Assembly (NCBI GenBank): GCA_964528035.1
Contig: CAZGQY010000002.1
Location: 6,968-70,967 of the forward strand
Direction of reading: 5' to 3'
Length of the DNA stretch: 64,000 bases
Source: CAZGQY01 sp964528035
GTDB lineage: Bacteria; Pseudomonadota; Gammaproteobacteria; Methylococcales; UBA1147
Position numbers and translations under genes: made by a program. The notes under the pieces were generated by a model. It ran no database searches and had not been told where the DNA came from. It saw only the letters and a list, made by a program, of their open reading frames with translations. This document shows positions 25,825 to 34,720 of this stretch, in pieces. Numbering within the stretch: the stretch's first letter is position 1; each line of letters starts with the position of its first letter.

Positions 25825-26315
25825 GCGCTGGAAACCTTGCATATGCGCCGCAATTCGGCCCCGTGACGGATGACGTTTCGGGATTCAGCAGCTGTCGGTT
25901 GCGTGAAAGAGACGATACAAGCGTTGCTGCCGTCGGGGAAACACTCACTTACAACAACGATTTCAAGTGGCTACCGCCCATCGTTTCCCGTTTGAAGGAT
26001 ATATTACAGCTGAATGCCGATTGGGATTCCTACGGAGCGCATCCAGTCCGACCGGAATCCGCGGAAACTGTACTTGACCTTTTATACAACTTGATGAGCA
26101 GTGACACGCCGATACCCGCAATAATTCCCACCCCCGAGGGTCATGTGCAAATCGAGTGGCATACCAAAGGAATCGACTTGGAGGTGGAAATTGAAAGCCC
26201 AGCTTTATTTCACGTTTCATACGAGGATTCAATAAGCAATAATGAATGGGAAGGCGACTTACAGTACGATATGACGCGGTTAGCGACGTTTATCCGGGAA
26301 CTCACGAATCGCTAG
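25821..26315 (+). CDS. Unknown protein, second gene of the TIGR04255 module
   Basis: A 164-residue protein from ATG 25821 with GGAGG seven bases upstream. It has no signal peptide or membrane segment. A recognisable core is L-N-A-D-W-D-S-Y-G-A-H-P-V, then P-x-I-I-P-T-P-E-G-H-V-Q-I-E-W, then G-I-D-L-E-V-E-I. I have seen proteins of this pattern beside TIGR04255 genes but know of no assigned function. Overlap with the preceding gene and a 19-bp gap to the next argue for one operon. Confidence 0.65.
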   Translation: MSAGNLAYAPQFGPVTDDVSGFSSCRLRERDDTSVAAVGETLTYNNDFKWLPPIVSRLKDILQLNADWDSYGAHPVRPESAETVLDLLYNLMSSDTPIPAIIPTPEGHVQIEWHTKGIDLEVEIESPALFHVSYEDSISNNEWEGDLQYDMTRLATFIRELTNR

Positions 26316-26334
26316 CGAACAGAGCATTCCTTAC

Positions 26335-26760
26335 ATGAGTGGTGCTGGCTATGAGGATGATGAAAGCATACGGGATGACTGTGAATTACTTCGCAGGGTT
26401 CAAGTAAAACCAGAATTTACAGTTGTTTGGGACGAGAATTTAGGACGATGGCGGCCAAGCTCGGCCGCATTTAGAGATCATCCAAACGGATCGCCTATGT
26501 CCGTGGTGTTACGAGATGTTCTTGAAGAACAGAACCGTAGCTTGGAAGAAGTTTTACACGGCCATACAGGATTTGCCCTGGCTGCGATTACTGCCGGATT
26601 CGCCCGTCAATGTCATCAAAAGATTGTTCGCGACCCGTTGCCCGAGGAACCTGCTCACGCTCATGTTGTGGGAAAAAAGAAAAAAGCAAGCAGAAAAATG
26701 GCGAAACAGTCTGTGTGGGTTTTTGCGCCTGATCTTCCTTCGCCTGAAACGAATCATTAA
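26335..26760 (+). CDS. Unknown protein, third gene of the TIGR04255 module
   Basis: A 141-residue protein. Key features are R-R-V near the start, W-R-P-S-S-A-A-F, a middle G-F-A-L-A-A-I-T-A-G-F-A-R, and V-R-D-P-L-P-E-E-P-A-H-A-H-V-V-G followed by a Lys-rich K-K-K-K-A-S-R-K stretch. The conserved-looking R-D-P and A-H-A-H could be active-site residues, but no fold is recognised. The Lys-rich segment suggests nucleic-acid contact. It ends 27 bp from the convergent hsdS stop. Confidence 0.6.
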   Translation: MSGAGYEDDESIRDDCELLRRVQVKPEFTVVWDENLGRWRPSSAAFRDHPNGSPMSVVLRDVLEEQNRSLEEVLHGHTGFALAAITAGFARQCHQKIVRDPLPEEPAHAHVVGKKKKASRKMAKQSVWVFAPDLPSPETNH

Positions 26761-26787
26761 CCGCACCGGTTCGCACTATTTGGTCCA

Positions 26788-27960
26788 TTACAATTCACCC
26801 TTGAATGCCTTGTCCAGAATCGAGGGGAGCAAGGCGTCGAGTTCGGTGTTTGATAGGATGCCGTCGGTTCTCGCAGTTTTTAGTTTTTTGCTTGTCAATT
26901 CAATTTTCCTCTGCCATTCGATGGGTGGTAACCAACAAACGTGACCCAATATTTGTTCTGGATGTACCCGTTTACGACGATCACCTAAGCCTTTGCTGCC
27001 GCTGGCGATTTCGGTCCAGATATGGGGTGATTGGAAATATGCCTCCAAAAAATATGATGTAATTCGGTCTCTGTCAAAATCGAAAGTTGGAAATTCATTG
27101 GATACAAAGAAGCCATCGTATTCCTTGCCGACTTTTGCATACGCTCCTTCAAAGGCAAAAAGCCGACTGTAAATGAATTGGTTGGCTTTTACTTTATACA
27201 GTTTCTTAGCGCTTGTGGACGAACCACCAATCGGTGCCTTTCTGAAAAGGCCGCGCCCAAAACTATAAATGCCAAGATTAGAGTACGTGTTAGTTACATC
27301 CACTGGGATAGGGTCTAGAGCCAAATCTATGATATTACCGAGAGCTATTCGTTGCCAGCCTTGATTTTTCTTTTGGGATTCACTCAGGTCGTTCCGATGG
27401 GCCATGGCGATCAGGAGCGCATTCATATCGTTCTGAATAGCCTGCCGCAATCGCTTGGCCTCTTTGGTCTTGACTGCAAGGGATTCGATTTTTGCGACGA
27501 TGCGGCGTTGTTCGGGGAGTGCTGGTAGTGGGATAGAAGCGGAAAGTAAGGCATGGGGATTTAAAGTGCGTCTACGGTCTCCCATTCCTTTTGCCTTGGC
27601 TTTTAATTCATCCCAAACTTTTTCAAGGCGGAGCCACCAACCCAGAAATGATCTATCTATCCTTGGAGTAACTCTAAAAGTTGGAAATTGGGTAGAAACA
27701 TATTTCCCGTGAAAGTTATCGTTAGAAAGCGCCAAAGCACCTTCCCAACCAAATAGTTGGCTCATCACGACATGGTCGGCGTGCAATCGGTAAAACGTTC
27801 TATAACTGGTCGATCCTCCGTGTACTGGTTCTCGATCAAATAAGCCACGTCCAAAACTATAAACACCTACCATTTCATATTCTTTAGTGGGATTTACAGC
27901 TTCTTTATCTAAGTCCAAAGTTATTAAGTCAGAAAGTGGAGTAACGGGCCAATTCTTCAA
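26788..27960 (-). CDS. hsdS: Type I restriction-modification specificity subunit HsdS
   Basis: A 390-residue specificity subunit with two target-recognition domains separated by a helical spacer. The first half has V-G-V-Y-S-F-G-R-G-L-F-D-R-E-P, G-D-R-R-R-T-L-N-P and L-P-A-L-P-E-Q-R-R-I-V-A-K-I. The second half repeats the pattern: L-G-I-Y-S-F-G-R-G-L-F-R-K-A-P, G-D-R-R-K-R-V-H-P and L-P-P-I-E-W-Q-R-K-I. The halves are unusually alike in the recognition part itself, which implies similar half-sites. Its start overlaps the hsdM stop (ATGA). It directs the HsdM/HsdR complex to an asymmetric or near-palindromic bipartite DNA site. Confidence 0.9.
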   Translation of the reverse strand: MKNWPVTPLSDLITLDLDKEAVNPTKEYEMVGVYSFGRGLFDREPVHGGSTSYRTFYRLHADHVVMSQLFGWEGALALSNDNFHGKYVSTQFPTFRVTPRIDRSFLGWWLRLEKVWDELKAKAKGMGDRRRTLNPHALLSASIPLPALPEQRRIVAKIESLAVKTKEAKRLRQAIQNDMNALLIAMAHRNDLSESQKKNQGWQRIALGNIIDLALDPIPVDVTNTYSNLGIYSFGRGLFRKAPIGGSSTSAKKLYKVKANQFIYSRLFAFEGAYAKVGKEYDGFFVSNEFPTFDFDRDRITSYFLEAYFQSPHIWTEIASGSKGLGDRRKRVHPEQILGHVCWLPPIEWQRKIELTSKKLKTARTDGILSNTELDALLPSILDKAFKGEL

Positions 27961-29528
27961 GCGATGTTCTCCGCTATTTGAGTTTTTATTTGCTCTACGA
28001 TTCGCAGTATACGTCGTTCTTTCTCAAGAATTTCCACCACCAACTCCTCCGGTGCCCGATGCTCCAAGGCCTCCAAACTATTCGGGTTCTTGATATCCAG
28101 ATTCACCGAAACCAACCCCCCGGAGTCACCGTATTTCAGCACTTGGTCCACGGAAACCCTCCAGGCCTGCCGATTCTCCTTCCGTTCATTCCACCATTTG
28201 AGACAGTCACCGAACTCTTCATACTGCATCGGCTTGGTCTTGGTGTATTTCCGGCGACCCTCGGGAATCGAAATTTCGTAATACCAGATATCCCGGGTCG
28301 GACCGCTTCGATCAAAGAATAATAGGTTGGCCGGAATGTCAGTATATGGCGCGAAGACGCCTTCCGGCAGCCGGACGATGGTGTGCAGGTTGAAGTTTTT
28401 GAGTAGCTCCTCTTTAATTCGCGCGCAGACACCGTCGCCGAACAAGGTACCATTAGGAACCACCACCGCACCACGCCCACCGCTTTCCGATCCATGGCCG
28501 GGCCGCTTTAATTTGCGCATGATGAGTTGCAGAAACAGCAAGGCAGTTTCGGAGGTCTGCATATCTTCGGGGAAGTTGCCCAGGATGCCTTTTTCTTCCT
28601 CGCCGCCAAACGGCGGATTGGTGAGAATGATATCGACCCGATCCTTATCACCTATTTCACGCAGCGGAAAGCGCAGGCTGTTGCCGGAATCGATGCGCGG
28701 ATACTCCAGGCCGTGCAGCAGCAGGTTCATCTGCACCAGCAGATAGGGCATTGATTTGGCTTCGCCACCCGTTAGACTACCGTTTTGCAGGGTTTCCCGG
28801 TGTTCCACGGTCTGGCATTGCTTTTCCAGGTGTTCGAAAGCTTCCACCAGAAATCCTCCGGTACCGCAGGCCGGATCAAGCAGGGTTTCACCGAGCTTCG
28901 GATTCGTAACCTCGACCATAAAGCGTACCACCGGACGCGGGGTATAGAATTCCCCGGAATCGCCCGCAGCATCGCGCATTTCTCTCAACATGGATTCGTA
29001 GAGCCGGCTCAGTGTGTGCATCTCGTCGGACGAATTGAAATGGATGCCGTTGACCTTGTCGATAACATCCCTTAGCAGATAGCCGTTGATCATCCGGTTT
29101 TGCACACCGCGGAAAACTGTGGCAATCACGTCACGGCGGTCGCCGCCGTTGGCGCCCTGGAGCCCGCGCAAATAGGCAAACAGACCAGTGCCGCGTGAAC
29201 CGTCGGGCCGGACCGATTCATCGTTATTGACAAAGGCGATGAGTTCATCACCGGTGACGCTTCCTTCGACGGCCGCCCAATCCCGCCAGCGATAAGGTGA
29301 TTCAATGGCCGATTGGAAGGTTTTGCCTTCCAGCACTGCCTCAGTTTCCCGCATGTGTTCGAGATCGTCGAGAAATTTCAGGAACATGATCCAGGTCAAC
29401 ATGGGTAGACGGTCGAGGTCGCCATTTAGTCCTTTGTCCTTGCGCATGATCTGACGCGCTGATTTGACGATTGAGCCCAATTGCTGGGCTGTGGTCATGG
29501 GTTTTGCGTTTTGCTTCTTGGTTGCCAT
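27957..29528 (-). CDS. hsdM: Type I restriction-modification DNA methyltransferase HsdM
   Basis: A 523-residue N6-adenine methyltransferase with an N-terminal helical HsdM domain (Q-Q-L-G-S-I-V-K-S-A-R-Q-I-M), the SAM motif D-P-A-C-G-T-G-G-F-L-V, and catalytic N-P-P-F-G. A segment D-S-G-E-F-Y-T-P-R-P-V-V-R is also typical. It begins 3 bp after the vapC-like stop, so expression of methylase and toxin is linked. It methylates host DNA at the HsdS-defined site and is part of the restriction complex. Confidence 0.95.
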   Translation of the reverse strand: MATKKQNAKPMTTAQQLGSIVKSARQIMRKDKGLNGDLDRLPMLTWIMFLKFLDDLEHMRETEAVLEGKTFQSAIESPYRWRDWAAVEGSVTGDELIAFVNNDESVRPDGSRGTGLFAYLRGLQGANGGDRRDVIATVFRGVQNRMINGYLLRDVIDKVNGIHFNSSDEMHTLSRLYESMLREMRDAAGDSGEFYTPRPVVRFMVEVTNPKLGETLLDPACGTGGFLVEAFEHLEKQCQTVEHRETLQNGSLTGGEAKSMPYLLVQMNLLLHGLEYPRIDSGNSLRFPLREIGDKDRVDIILTNPPFGGEEEKGILGNFPEDMQTSETALLFLQLIMRKLKRPGHGSESGGRGAVVVPNGTLFGDGVCARIKEELLKNFNLHTIVRLPEGVFAPYTDIPANLLFFDRSGPTRDIWYYEISIPEGRRKYTKTKPMQYEEFGDCLKWWNERKENRQAWRVSVDQVLKYGDSGGLVSVNLDIKNPNSLEALEHRAPEELVVEILEKERRILRIVEQIKTQIAENIA

Positions 29529-29531
29529 CGT

Positions 29532-29924
29532 TCAGTCATTCGCCCATTTAATCAGGTCCTGATCAAAGGTCTGGATCGACCAGTGGTTTTCTTTGGCCGT
29601 GACCGCGATCAGCGCATCGACGAAGCTCAGATTACGTTCCGCATACAGCTGAAGGGCACGCACCTGAAGGAGCGGCTCGTGACCTTCCACGCCGCGAAAA
29701 CTCAATAGCCCGCTGAGTTTCTCCGCGATTTCAGCGCGTGGTATCTGGTAGATTCGCTGCATAACGTAGACGCACTCGGCAATGACGGTTTCTGGAAAAA
29801 AAGCGGCGCTGCTGCCTTCTCGTACCTCGTTCAGGAAGGCCTTCGCTTTTTGATGGTGTACTGCGTGGTCGGCAAGGAGGTATCGCAAGATGACATTCGC
29901 ATCAACGATGTGAATATTTGTCAT
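29532..29924 (-). CDS. vapC: PIN-domain toxin (VapC-like)
   Basis: A 130-residue PIN-domain ribonuclease. Acidic residues are at D-A-N-V-I-L-R-Y-L (Asp near residue 8), P-E-T-V-I-A-E-C-V (Glu), F-V-D-A-L-I-A-V (Asp) and T-F-D-Q-D-L, matching the PIN active site. It overlaps the antitoxin gene by 23 bp and lies between hsdR and hsdM in one apparent operon. PIN/AbrB pairs act as tRNA- or rRNA-cleaving toxin-antitoxin modules; the target here is unknown. Confidence 0.88.
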   Translation of the reverse strand: MTNIHIVDANVILRYLLADHAVHHQKAKAFLNEVREGSSAAFFPETVIAECVYVMQRIYQIPRAEIAEKLSGLLSFRGVEGHEPLLQVRALQLYAERNLSFVDALIAVTAKENHWSIQTFDQDLIKWAND

Positions 29925-30147
29925 TGACTTCTGCCTCCCATGCTCGGTCCCTGGCTTCTTCGAATGGGATGTATTCTTTAGCGTACTGGTTTAGACTACC
30001 GGCCAGGTCTCCGAGTGGTTCTAAGCGGACTTGGCCGTTTTCAATGACAACTTTAACGACATTCGAACCCAGAAATTCACGGACTTTCTTGGGTAAGGTG
30101 ATCTGACCCTTTTTCGAGAGTTTGGCTGTTTTTTCATAATCGATCAT
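29902..30147 (-). CDS. vapB: AbrB-type antitoxin (VapB-like)
   Basis: An 81-residue protein with an N-terminal SpoVT/AbrB swapped-hairpin DNA-binding domain (L-S-K-K-G-Q-I-T-L-P-K-K-V-R-E-F-L-G) and an acidic C-terminal tail for toxin binding (F-E-E-A-R-D-R-A-W-E-A-E-V). It precedes and overlaps the PIN toxin, the usual order. It starts 41 bp after the hsdR stop and may autoregulate from an internal promoter there. Confidence 0.85.
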   Translation of the reverse strand: MIDYEKTAKLSKKGQITLPKKVREFLGSNVVKVVIENGQVRLEPLGDLAGSLNQYAKEYIPFEEARDRAWEAEVNDKYSHR

Positions 30148-30188
30148 GGCTTTACCTTTTTACACTCGCATAACTTTATTATATCGCA

Positions 30189-32573
30189 TTACTTTGAGTA
30201 AAGTAGCGCCTGCAATCTATCGACCGCCGCCTTCATTGGTGCTGCGCCGCCAAAAAGATTTGCGATCTCGATGACGTTGCCGTATTCGGAAATGGGCGGG
30301 ACCTGGAGGGCATCGGGAATTTCAAACTGTTTTGGACCGAAGTCGGTATACTTTTCCAAAAGCGCATTGAGTACTTCGCGTGCCTCCGGGCCATACTGAT
30401 CAAAAAAATCAGGCTGGTTTTTTCGCAAATGTACGGCCCGTTCGTGACGGGTGCGAAGCGGCGCGCCGAATGCCAGGTGGCAAAGCAGGTCCAAGGGATC
30501 TGCATTTGGATTCTGAGTCACTTTAGCAAGATGTTCAAACTGAATACCCCGCTCTTCCAGTTCCATTAGAATTTCTTCGCGTTGTACCGGATCGGCCCAA
30601 CGTTGTCGTAGTTCCTCGGATGACTGAAACAAAGTCCTGACTTTCTCAGCGGTATAATCGGTGTACTGTACAACGCGCAGCTGTTTTCCGTCGGCATCCA
30701 GCTCGTAGACCAGATGGGTTGTGATTTTGACGATTCCTCCATCCACGTAATATTTTCGAGGTTCGTTCGGTCCATCTCCGCCGGTCCCGATTCCTCCGAT
30801 TGTGCCGCCGCCTCCGTTGTCGTCCGGCGGTTCGGGAGTGACATAGGTTCCGCCTTCCTCTTCTACACCGGTTTCATGGCCGCTGTCGTCTATGGTGATG
30901 TCTTCCTCGATGTCAGGATAACCATCGAAATCGGGATCGGCGAAATTTTGCGTGGCTGAGCCGGTATAGTCGATGATGTTGAACCAAAGCTTGCCGTAAT
31001 CCTCTCGCAAGCGGGTTCCCCGGCCGATGATTTGTTTGAATTCGGTCATGGCGTTGACGATTCGCGCCAGCACGACATTTTTGCAGGTGGGCGCATCGAC
31101 GCCCGTGGTCAACAATTGGGATGTGGTCAGAATCACTGGGCTTGTGGTTTCCAGCTCCTGAAAGCGGCTGAGGTGCCCTTTGCCGATCTTGCCTTCCTCT
31201 GAAGTGACGCGGGCGACATAATCCGGATGTTTTTTGACAAGATCCTGATTCAGGTTGTTCAATGCCCGGCGCATCTCGTCAGCGTGTTCCTGATCGACAC
31301 AGAACACAATAGTTTTGGCGAAGCGGTCAGTACGCTTCATAAAATCGGAAAGATGTCGGGCAATGGCTTCGGTTCGCGTACGCAAAGCGATCACGCGTTC
31401 AAAATCCCGGGTACCGTATTCGGCGTCGGGGATTTCCCGGCCGTAGCGGTCGACCTGGTTTTTGTCCGGCCGCCAGCCGGCTGCATCGACATTGGTAATT
31501 ACCCGGTGAACCCGGTACGGGGCAAGAAAGCCGTCGTCGATCCCTTGCCGTAAGCTGTAGGTATAGATCGGATTGTCAAAATACCGATAGGTATCCCGAT
31601 TATCTTCGCGCAACGGTGTCGCGGTCATGCCAATTTGAAAAGCAGGTTCAAAATATTCAAGAATTTCCCGCCAATTACTGTCGTCCCGGGCGCTGCCGCG
31701 GTGACATTCGTCGACGATCACAAGATCGAAAAAGTCCCGGGAAAATTCCTTGTAAAGCCCCGGGCGGCGTTCATCTTTGGCGATTGCTTGATAAATGGCA
31801 AAATAGATTTCGCGGCTTTTTGAAACCTTGCCATTTTCGATCTTGAACCGTGCATCTCCGAACGGTGCGAAGGTTTTGTCTTTGGGATCATCCACCAAGA
31901 TGTTGCGATCGGCCAAAAACAGAATGCGCGGCTTTCTATAATCGTTAGTCCTGTTCCATCGGGTGTTCCAGAGCTTCCAGCAAATCTGAAATGCTACCAT
32001 CGTTTTGCCGGTGCCTGTTGCCATGGTAATCAGTACCCGCCTGTTACCCAGTAACACGGCCTGGACCGTGCGATTGATGGCGATCTGCTGATAATAGCGA
32101 GGAATATAGCCTTCAATGTTGTGGTAGGGCGAAAGCAGCGTATCAATACACTGATACTGAAGGCCCTGGGCATGGGTCAGTCGGCTGAATAATTCTTTGG
32201 GTTCCGGGTAGGCCGATAGTGTTTTCTCTTGTCCGGACGTGTAATCGAATTCGAGGATTTCATGGCCGTTGGTCGCGTAGGCGAATTTTAGACCTAAAAT
32301 TTCCGCATATTCCTTTGCCTGCTGCATACCGGTCCCGGCGGCGGCATCCTCGGGTTTTGCCTCGACCACTGCGATCGGAAAATCACGGTTATAGCGTAAT
32401 AGATAATCAGCACGTTTTTGAGCCCCGCGACGGACACTGCTGCCTCGAACTTCAACACGGCCGTCGGTAAACGTACACTGTTCAGTGATCGAATGGGGCA
32501 GATGTTCCCAACCGGATTCTTTGATCTTTGGCGTCACATAAACGCGGCAGGTATCTGCTTCGTTTAGAGCCAT
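30189..32573 (-). CDS. hsdR: Type I restriction endonuclease subunit HsdR
   Basis: A 794-residue motor/nuclease subunit of the EcoEI type. Order: N-terminal PD-(D/E)xK nuclease (R-A-D-Y-L-L-R-Y then V-V-E-A-K-P), helicase Walker A T-G-T-G-K-T, DEAD-like D-E-C-H-R-G, G-M-T-A-T-P, motif VI Q-I-I-G-R-G-T-R-L, a Gly/Asp-rich linker, and an EcoEI-type C-terminal domain. It translocates DNA with ATP and cleaves unmethylated DNA away from the HsdS site. Its start overlaps the truncated AlbA_2 frame by 10 bp. The MALNEADTCRVYVTP start is typical. Confidence 0.94.
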   Translation of the reverse strand: MALNEADTCRVYVTPKIKESGWEHLPHSITEQCTFTDGRVEVRGSSVRRGAQKRADYLLRYNRDFPIAVVEAKPEDAAAGTGMQQAKEYAEILGLKFAYATNGHEILEFDYTSGQEKTLSAYPEPKELFSRLTHAQGLQYQCIDTLLSPYHNIEGYIPRYYQQIAINRTVQAVLLGNRRVLITMATGTGKTMVAFQICWKLWNTRWNRTNDYRKPRILFLADRNILVDDPKDKTFAPFGDARFKIENGKVSKSREIYFAIYQAIAKDERRPGLYKEFSRDFFDLVIVDECHRGSARDDSNWREILEYFEPAFQIGMTATPLREDNRDTYRYFDNPIYTYSLRQGIDDGFLAPYRVHRVITNVDAAGWRPDKNQVDRYGREIPDAEYGTRDFERVIALRTRTEAIARHLSDFMKRTDRFAKTIVFCVDQEHADEMRRALNNLNQDLVKKHPDYVARVTSEEGKIGKGHLSRFQELETTSPVILTTSQLLTTGVDAPTCKNVVLARIVNAMTEFKQIIGRGTRLREDYGKLWFNIIDYTGSATQNFADPDFDGYPDIEEDITIDDSGHETGVEEEGGTYVTPEPPDDNGGGGTIGGIGTGGDGPNEPRKYYVDGGIVKITTHLVYELDADGKQLRVVQYTDYTAEKVRTLFQSSEELRQRWADPVQREEILMELEERGIQFEHLAKVTQNPNADPLDLLCHLAFGAPLRTRHERAVHLRKNQPDFFDQYGPEAREVLNALLEKYTDFGPKQFEIPDALQVPPISEYGNVIEIANLFGGAAPMKAAVDRLQALLYSK

Positions 32574-32986
32574 GGTTGGTTCGCAATTGCCCTGCGAGGC
32601 CCGGTTCTAATCCATATGCGACCATCGTATTTTACCGGTGGTATGCTCGAAGGCAGAACAGTAACTACAGCCACTTCAGCCCTTAATAAAGTACGTTTTT
32701 CAACAGTAAGAACAGGTAATGGCAATATATTACTGTCGGTTTTCATATCGGCAAGACTATGTAGTAGCTCATCAGTAGTGGGTTCATTGGACGGCATTCC
32801 ATTATCTTGAGCACCGATGAATAGTACACTAGGTTGCTGACGGTTAGGCAGTTCACTTGCATAGGCATAAATCGCCTGTCGGGCTTTTTTGGGCGAATCA
32901 TCTTTAAATGATTGCGTGCGCTCGGTAAGATCTGATTCCACGTTTGCAAGTAAGCGTTCTAAGTCTGCATTAGAAAATGTTTTCAT
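32564..32986 (-). pseudogene. Truncated AlbA_2 (Schlafen-like ATP-binding) gene
   Basis: A 140-residue N-terminal fragment of an AlbA_2/divergent-AAA_4 protein. The segment V-L-F-I-G-A-Q-D-N-G-M-P, L-L-H-S-L-A-D-M-K, and G-R-I-W-I-R-T-G-P-R-R is typical, and family members continue for several hundred more residues. Here the frame ends abruptly 9 codons after that motif, where hsdR begins. A deletion joining the fragment to hsdR is the simplest explanation. The promoter of this gene may now drive the hsd operon. A short stand-alone AlbA_2 product remains possible. Confidence 0.7.
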
Positions 32987-33224
32987 CAGACGTTGTGGAG
33001 AGAGCGAGGGGATTAATAGATAAGAGTTGAGTATATCATGACTCTATCACAACAGTTTCTTGTGTCTGTTCACTGTTTAAATTGCTGATATGAAATACAG
33101 AATTAGTTCATCTTGACTTTAATCCAGAGTGAAGTCTTTTAATCAGCATCTTATCAGGCGATAAATAAGAGCTTTGGGTGTGTTGAAAGCCGGACAATCA
33201 AAAACGATGCCTTGCAGGTTCTCA

Positions 33225-34289
33225 TTAACGGGTGCTGTGATGAAGGTCTTGCCATAGAAAATGGACTTTCGTTCGATTGGCAAAAGAAACCAGAGATAAC
33301 ATCACAGGCACTTCAACCAATACACCCACCACGGTTGCCAGCGCCGCGCCGGAATGGAGGCCAAACAAGCTAATGGCCACCGCTACGGCCAGTTCAAAGA
33401 AATTCGAAGTGCCGATCAAAGCGGCGGGGGCGGCGATGTTATGCGGTACTTTCCACAGATAGGACCAGCCATAGGCCAGAAAGAAAATCCCGTAACTTTG
33501 TAGTAGCAGTGGAATCGCGATCAGGCCAATCACAAACGGGTTCTCCAAAATAGTCTGCGCCTGAAAACCGAACAGCAATATCACAGTTGCCAGTAACCCG
33601 ATCATAGAATAGGGTTCAATGTGGCTTGCAAAGCGCTTTAATGCTTCTCCGTGGTCATCCTTTTTCACGAGCATATGACGGGTTAAATATCCGGCGACCA
33701 ACGGGAAAACGACATAAAGAACAACAGACAGCAACAGTGTTTCCCAGGGTACAACAATATCGGTTATACCGAGTAGAAATGCGGCAATCGGGGCAAAAGC
33801 AAACACCATGATCAGGTCATTGACGGATACCTGCACCAGCGTATAGCTGGCGTCACCCTGGGTCAGCTGGCTCCATACAAATACCATAGCCGTACAGGGC
33901 GCAACCCCAAGCAGAATCATTCCGGCAATGTATTCCCTGGCCATATGCGGCTCGACCAAGCCCACATAGATATGGCTAAAGAACAACACGCCCAATGCGG
34001 CCATGGTAAAGGGCTTAATCAGCCAGTTGACAACGAGCGTGATGCACAAACCTTTGGGTTTGCGGCGCAGATTTTTAAGGCTGGAAAAATCCACTTGCGT
34101 CATCATCGGGTAGATCATCACCCAGATGAGAACCGCTACAACGAAATTTACATGAGCATATTCAAGGCCGGCCAATAATTGGAAGAATGATGGAAAACCA
34201 ACGCCCAGACCAACACCAGTAAGAATGCAAAACGCCACCCAAAGGCTTAGGTAACGGCCAAAAATACCAAGAGGGGATGCTTCGCTCAT
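33225..34289 (-). CDS. acr3: Acr3-type arsenite efflux permease
   Basis: A 354-residue, ten-helix arsenite/H+ antiporter of the BASS/Acr3 group. The catalytic Cys is in G-V-A-P-C-T-A-M-V-F-V-W-S, and the conserved acidic site in N-F-F-E-L-A-V-A-V-A. It exports As(OH)3 made from arsenate by the adjacent ArsC. Its start overlaps the arsC stop (ATGA). It ends the ars operon. Confidence 0.94.
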   Translation of the reverse strand: MSEASPLGIFGRYLSLWVAFCILTGVGLGVGFPSFFQLLAGLEYAHVNFVVAVLIWVMIYPMMTQVDFSSLKNLRRKPKGLCITLVVNWLIKPFTMAALGVLFFSHIYVGLVEPHMAREYIAGMILLGVAPCTAMVFVWSQLTQGDASYTLVQVSVNDLIMVFAFAPIAAFLLGITDIVVPWETLLLSVVLYVVFPLVAGYLTRHMLVKKDDHGEALKRFASHIEPYSMIGLLATVILLFGFQAQTILENPFVIGLIAIPLLLQSYGIFFLAYGWSYLWKVPHNIAAPAALIGTSNFFELAVAVAISLFGLHSGAALATVVGVLVEVPVMLSLVSFANRTKVHFLWQDLHHSTR

Positions 34290-34720
34290 ACCAATAGCTC
34301 TTTCTCAATACGGGTTTTAAGTGCTTGGAAAACCTCATCAAAGGCCGCATTGATGTGTTGTTCAGTGCCCTTAGCTTTTGCCGGGTCGGGCGTACTCCAA
34401 TGCAATTTTTTTGGCTGACCTGGAAAGACAGGGCATGTTTCCCCCGCAGCCTGATCGCACACGGTGACGACAAAATCTAAAGTCATTTCGGCATATTCAT
34501 CCCATGACTTGCTGCGCGGAATTCCGGGGTCAATGTCCTGTCGTATAAGTGTTTCAATGGATTTGGGGTGAACCTTGCCGGTCGGAAAACTTCCTGCGCT
34601 GAAACCCTGATAATGATCTTTGCCCAGATGGTTAAGCAGCTTCTCCGCCATAATCGAGCGGCAGGAATTTCCGGTGCACAAAAACAAAACCCTTTTAATA
34701 TCACCCGCCATTGGTGGCAA
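34286..34720 (-). CDS. arsC: Thioredoxin-coupled arsenate reductase ArsC
   Basis: A 144-residue low-molecular-weight phosphatase-fold arsenate reductase. The P-loop is C-T-G-N-S-C-R-S, and the two relay Cys lie in V-T-V-C-D-Q-A-A-G-E-T-C-P. H-W-S-T-P-D-P-A-K-A is the conserved substrate-side segment. It reduces arsenate to arsenite using thioredoxin. It overlaps arsR by 20 bp and acr3 by 4 bp. Confidence 0.94.
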   Translation of the reverse strand: MPPMAGDIKRVLFLCTGNSCRSIMAEKLLNHLGKDHYQGFSAGSFPTGKVHPKSIETLIRQDIDPGIPRSKSWDEYAEMTLDFVVTVCDQAAGETCPVFPGQPKKLHWSTPDPAKAKGTEQHINAAFDEVFQALKTRIEKELLV

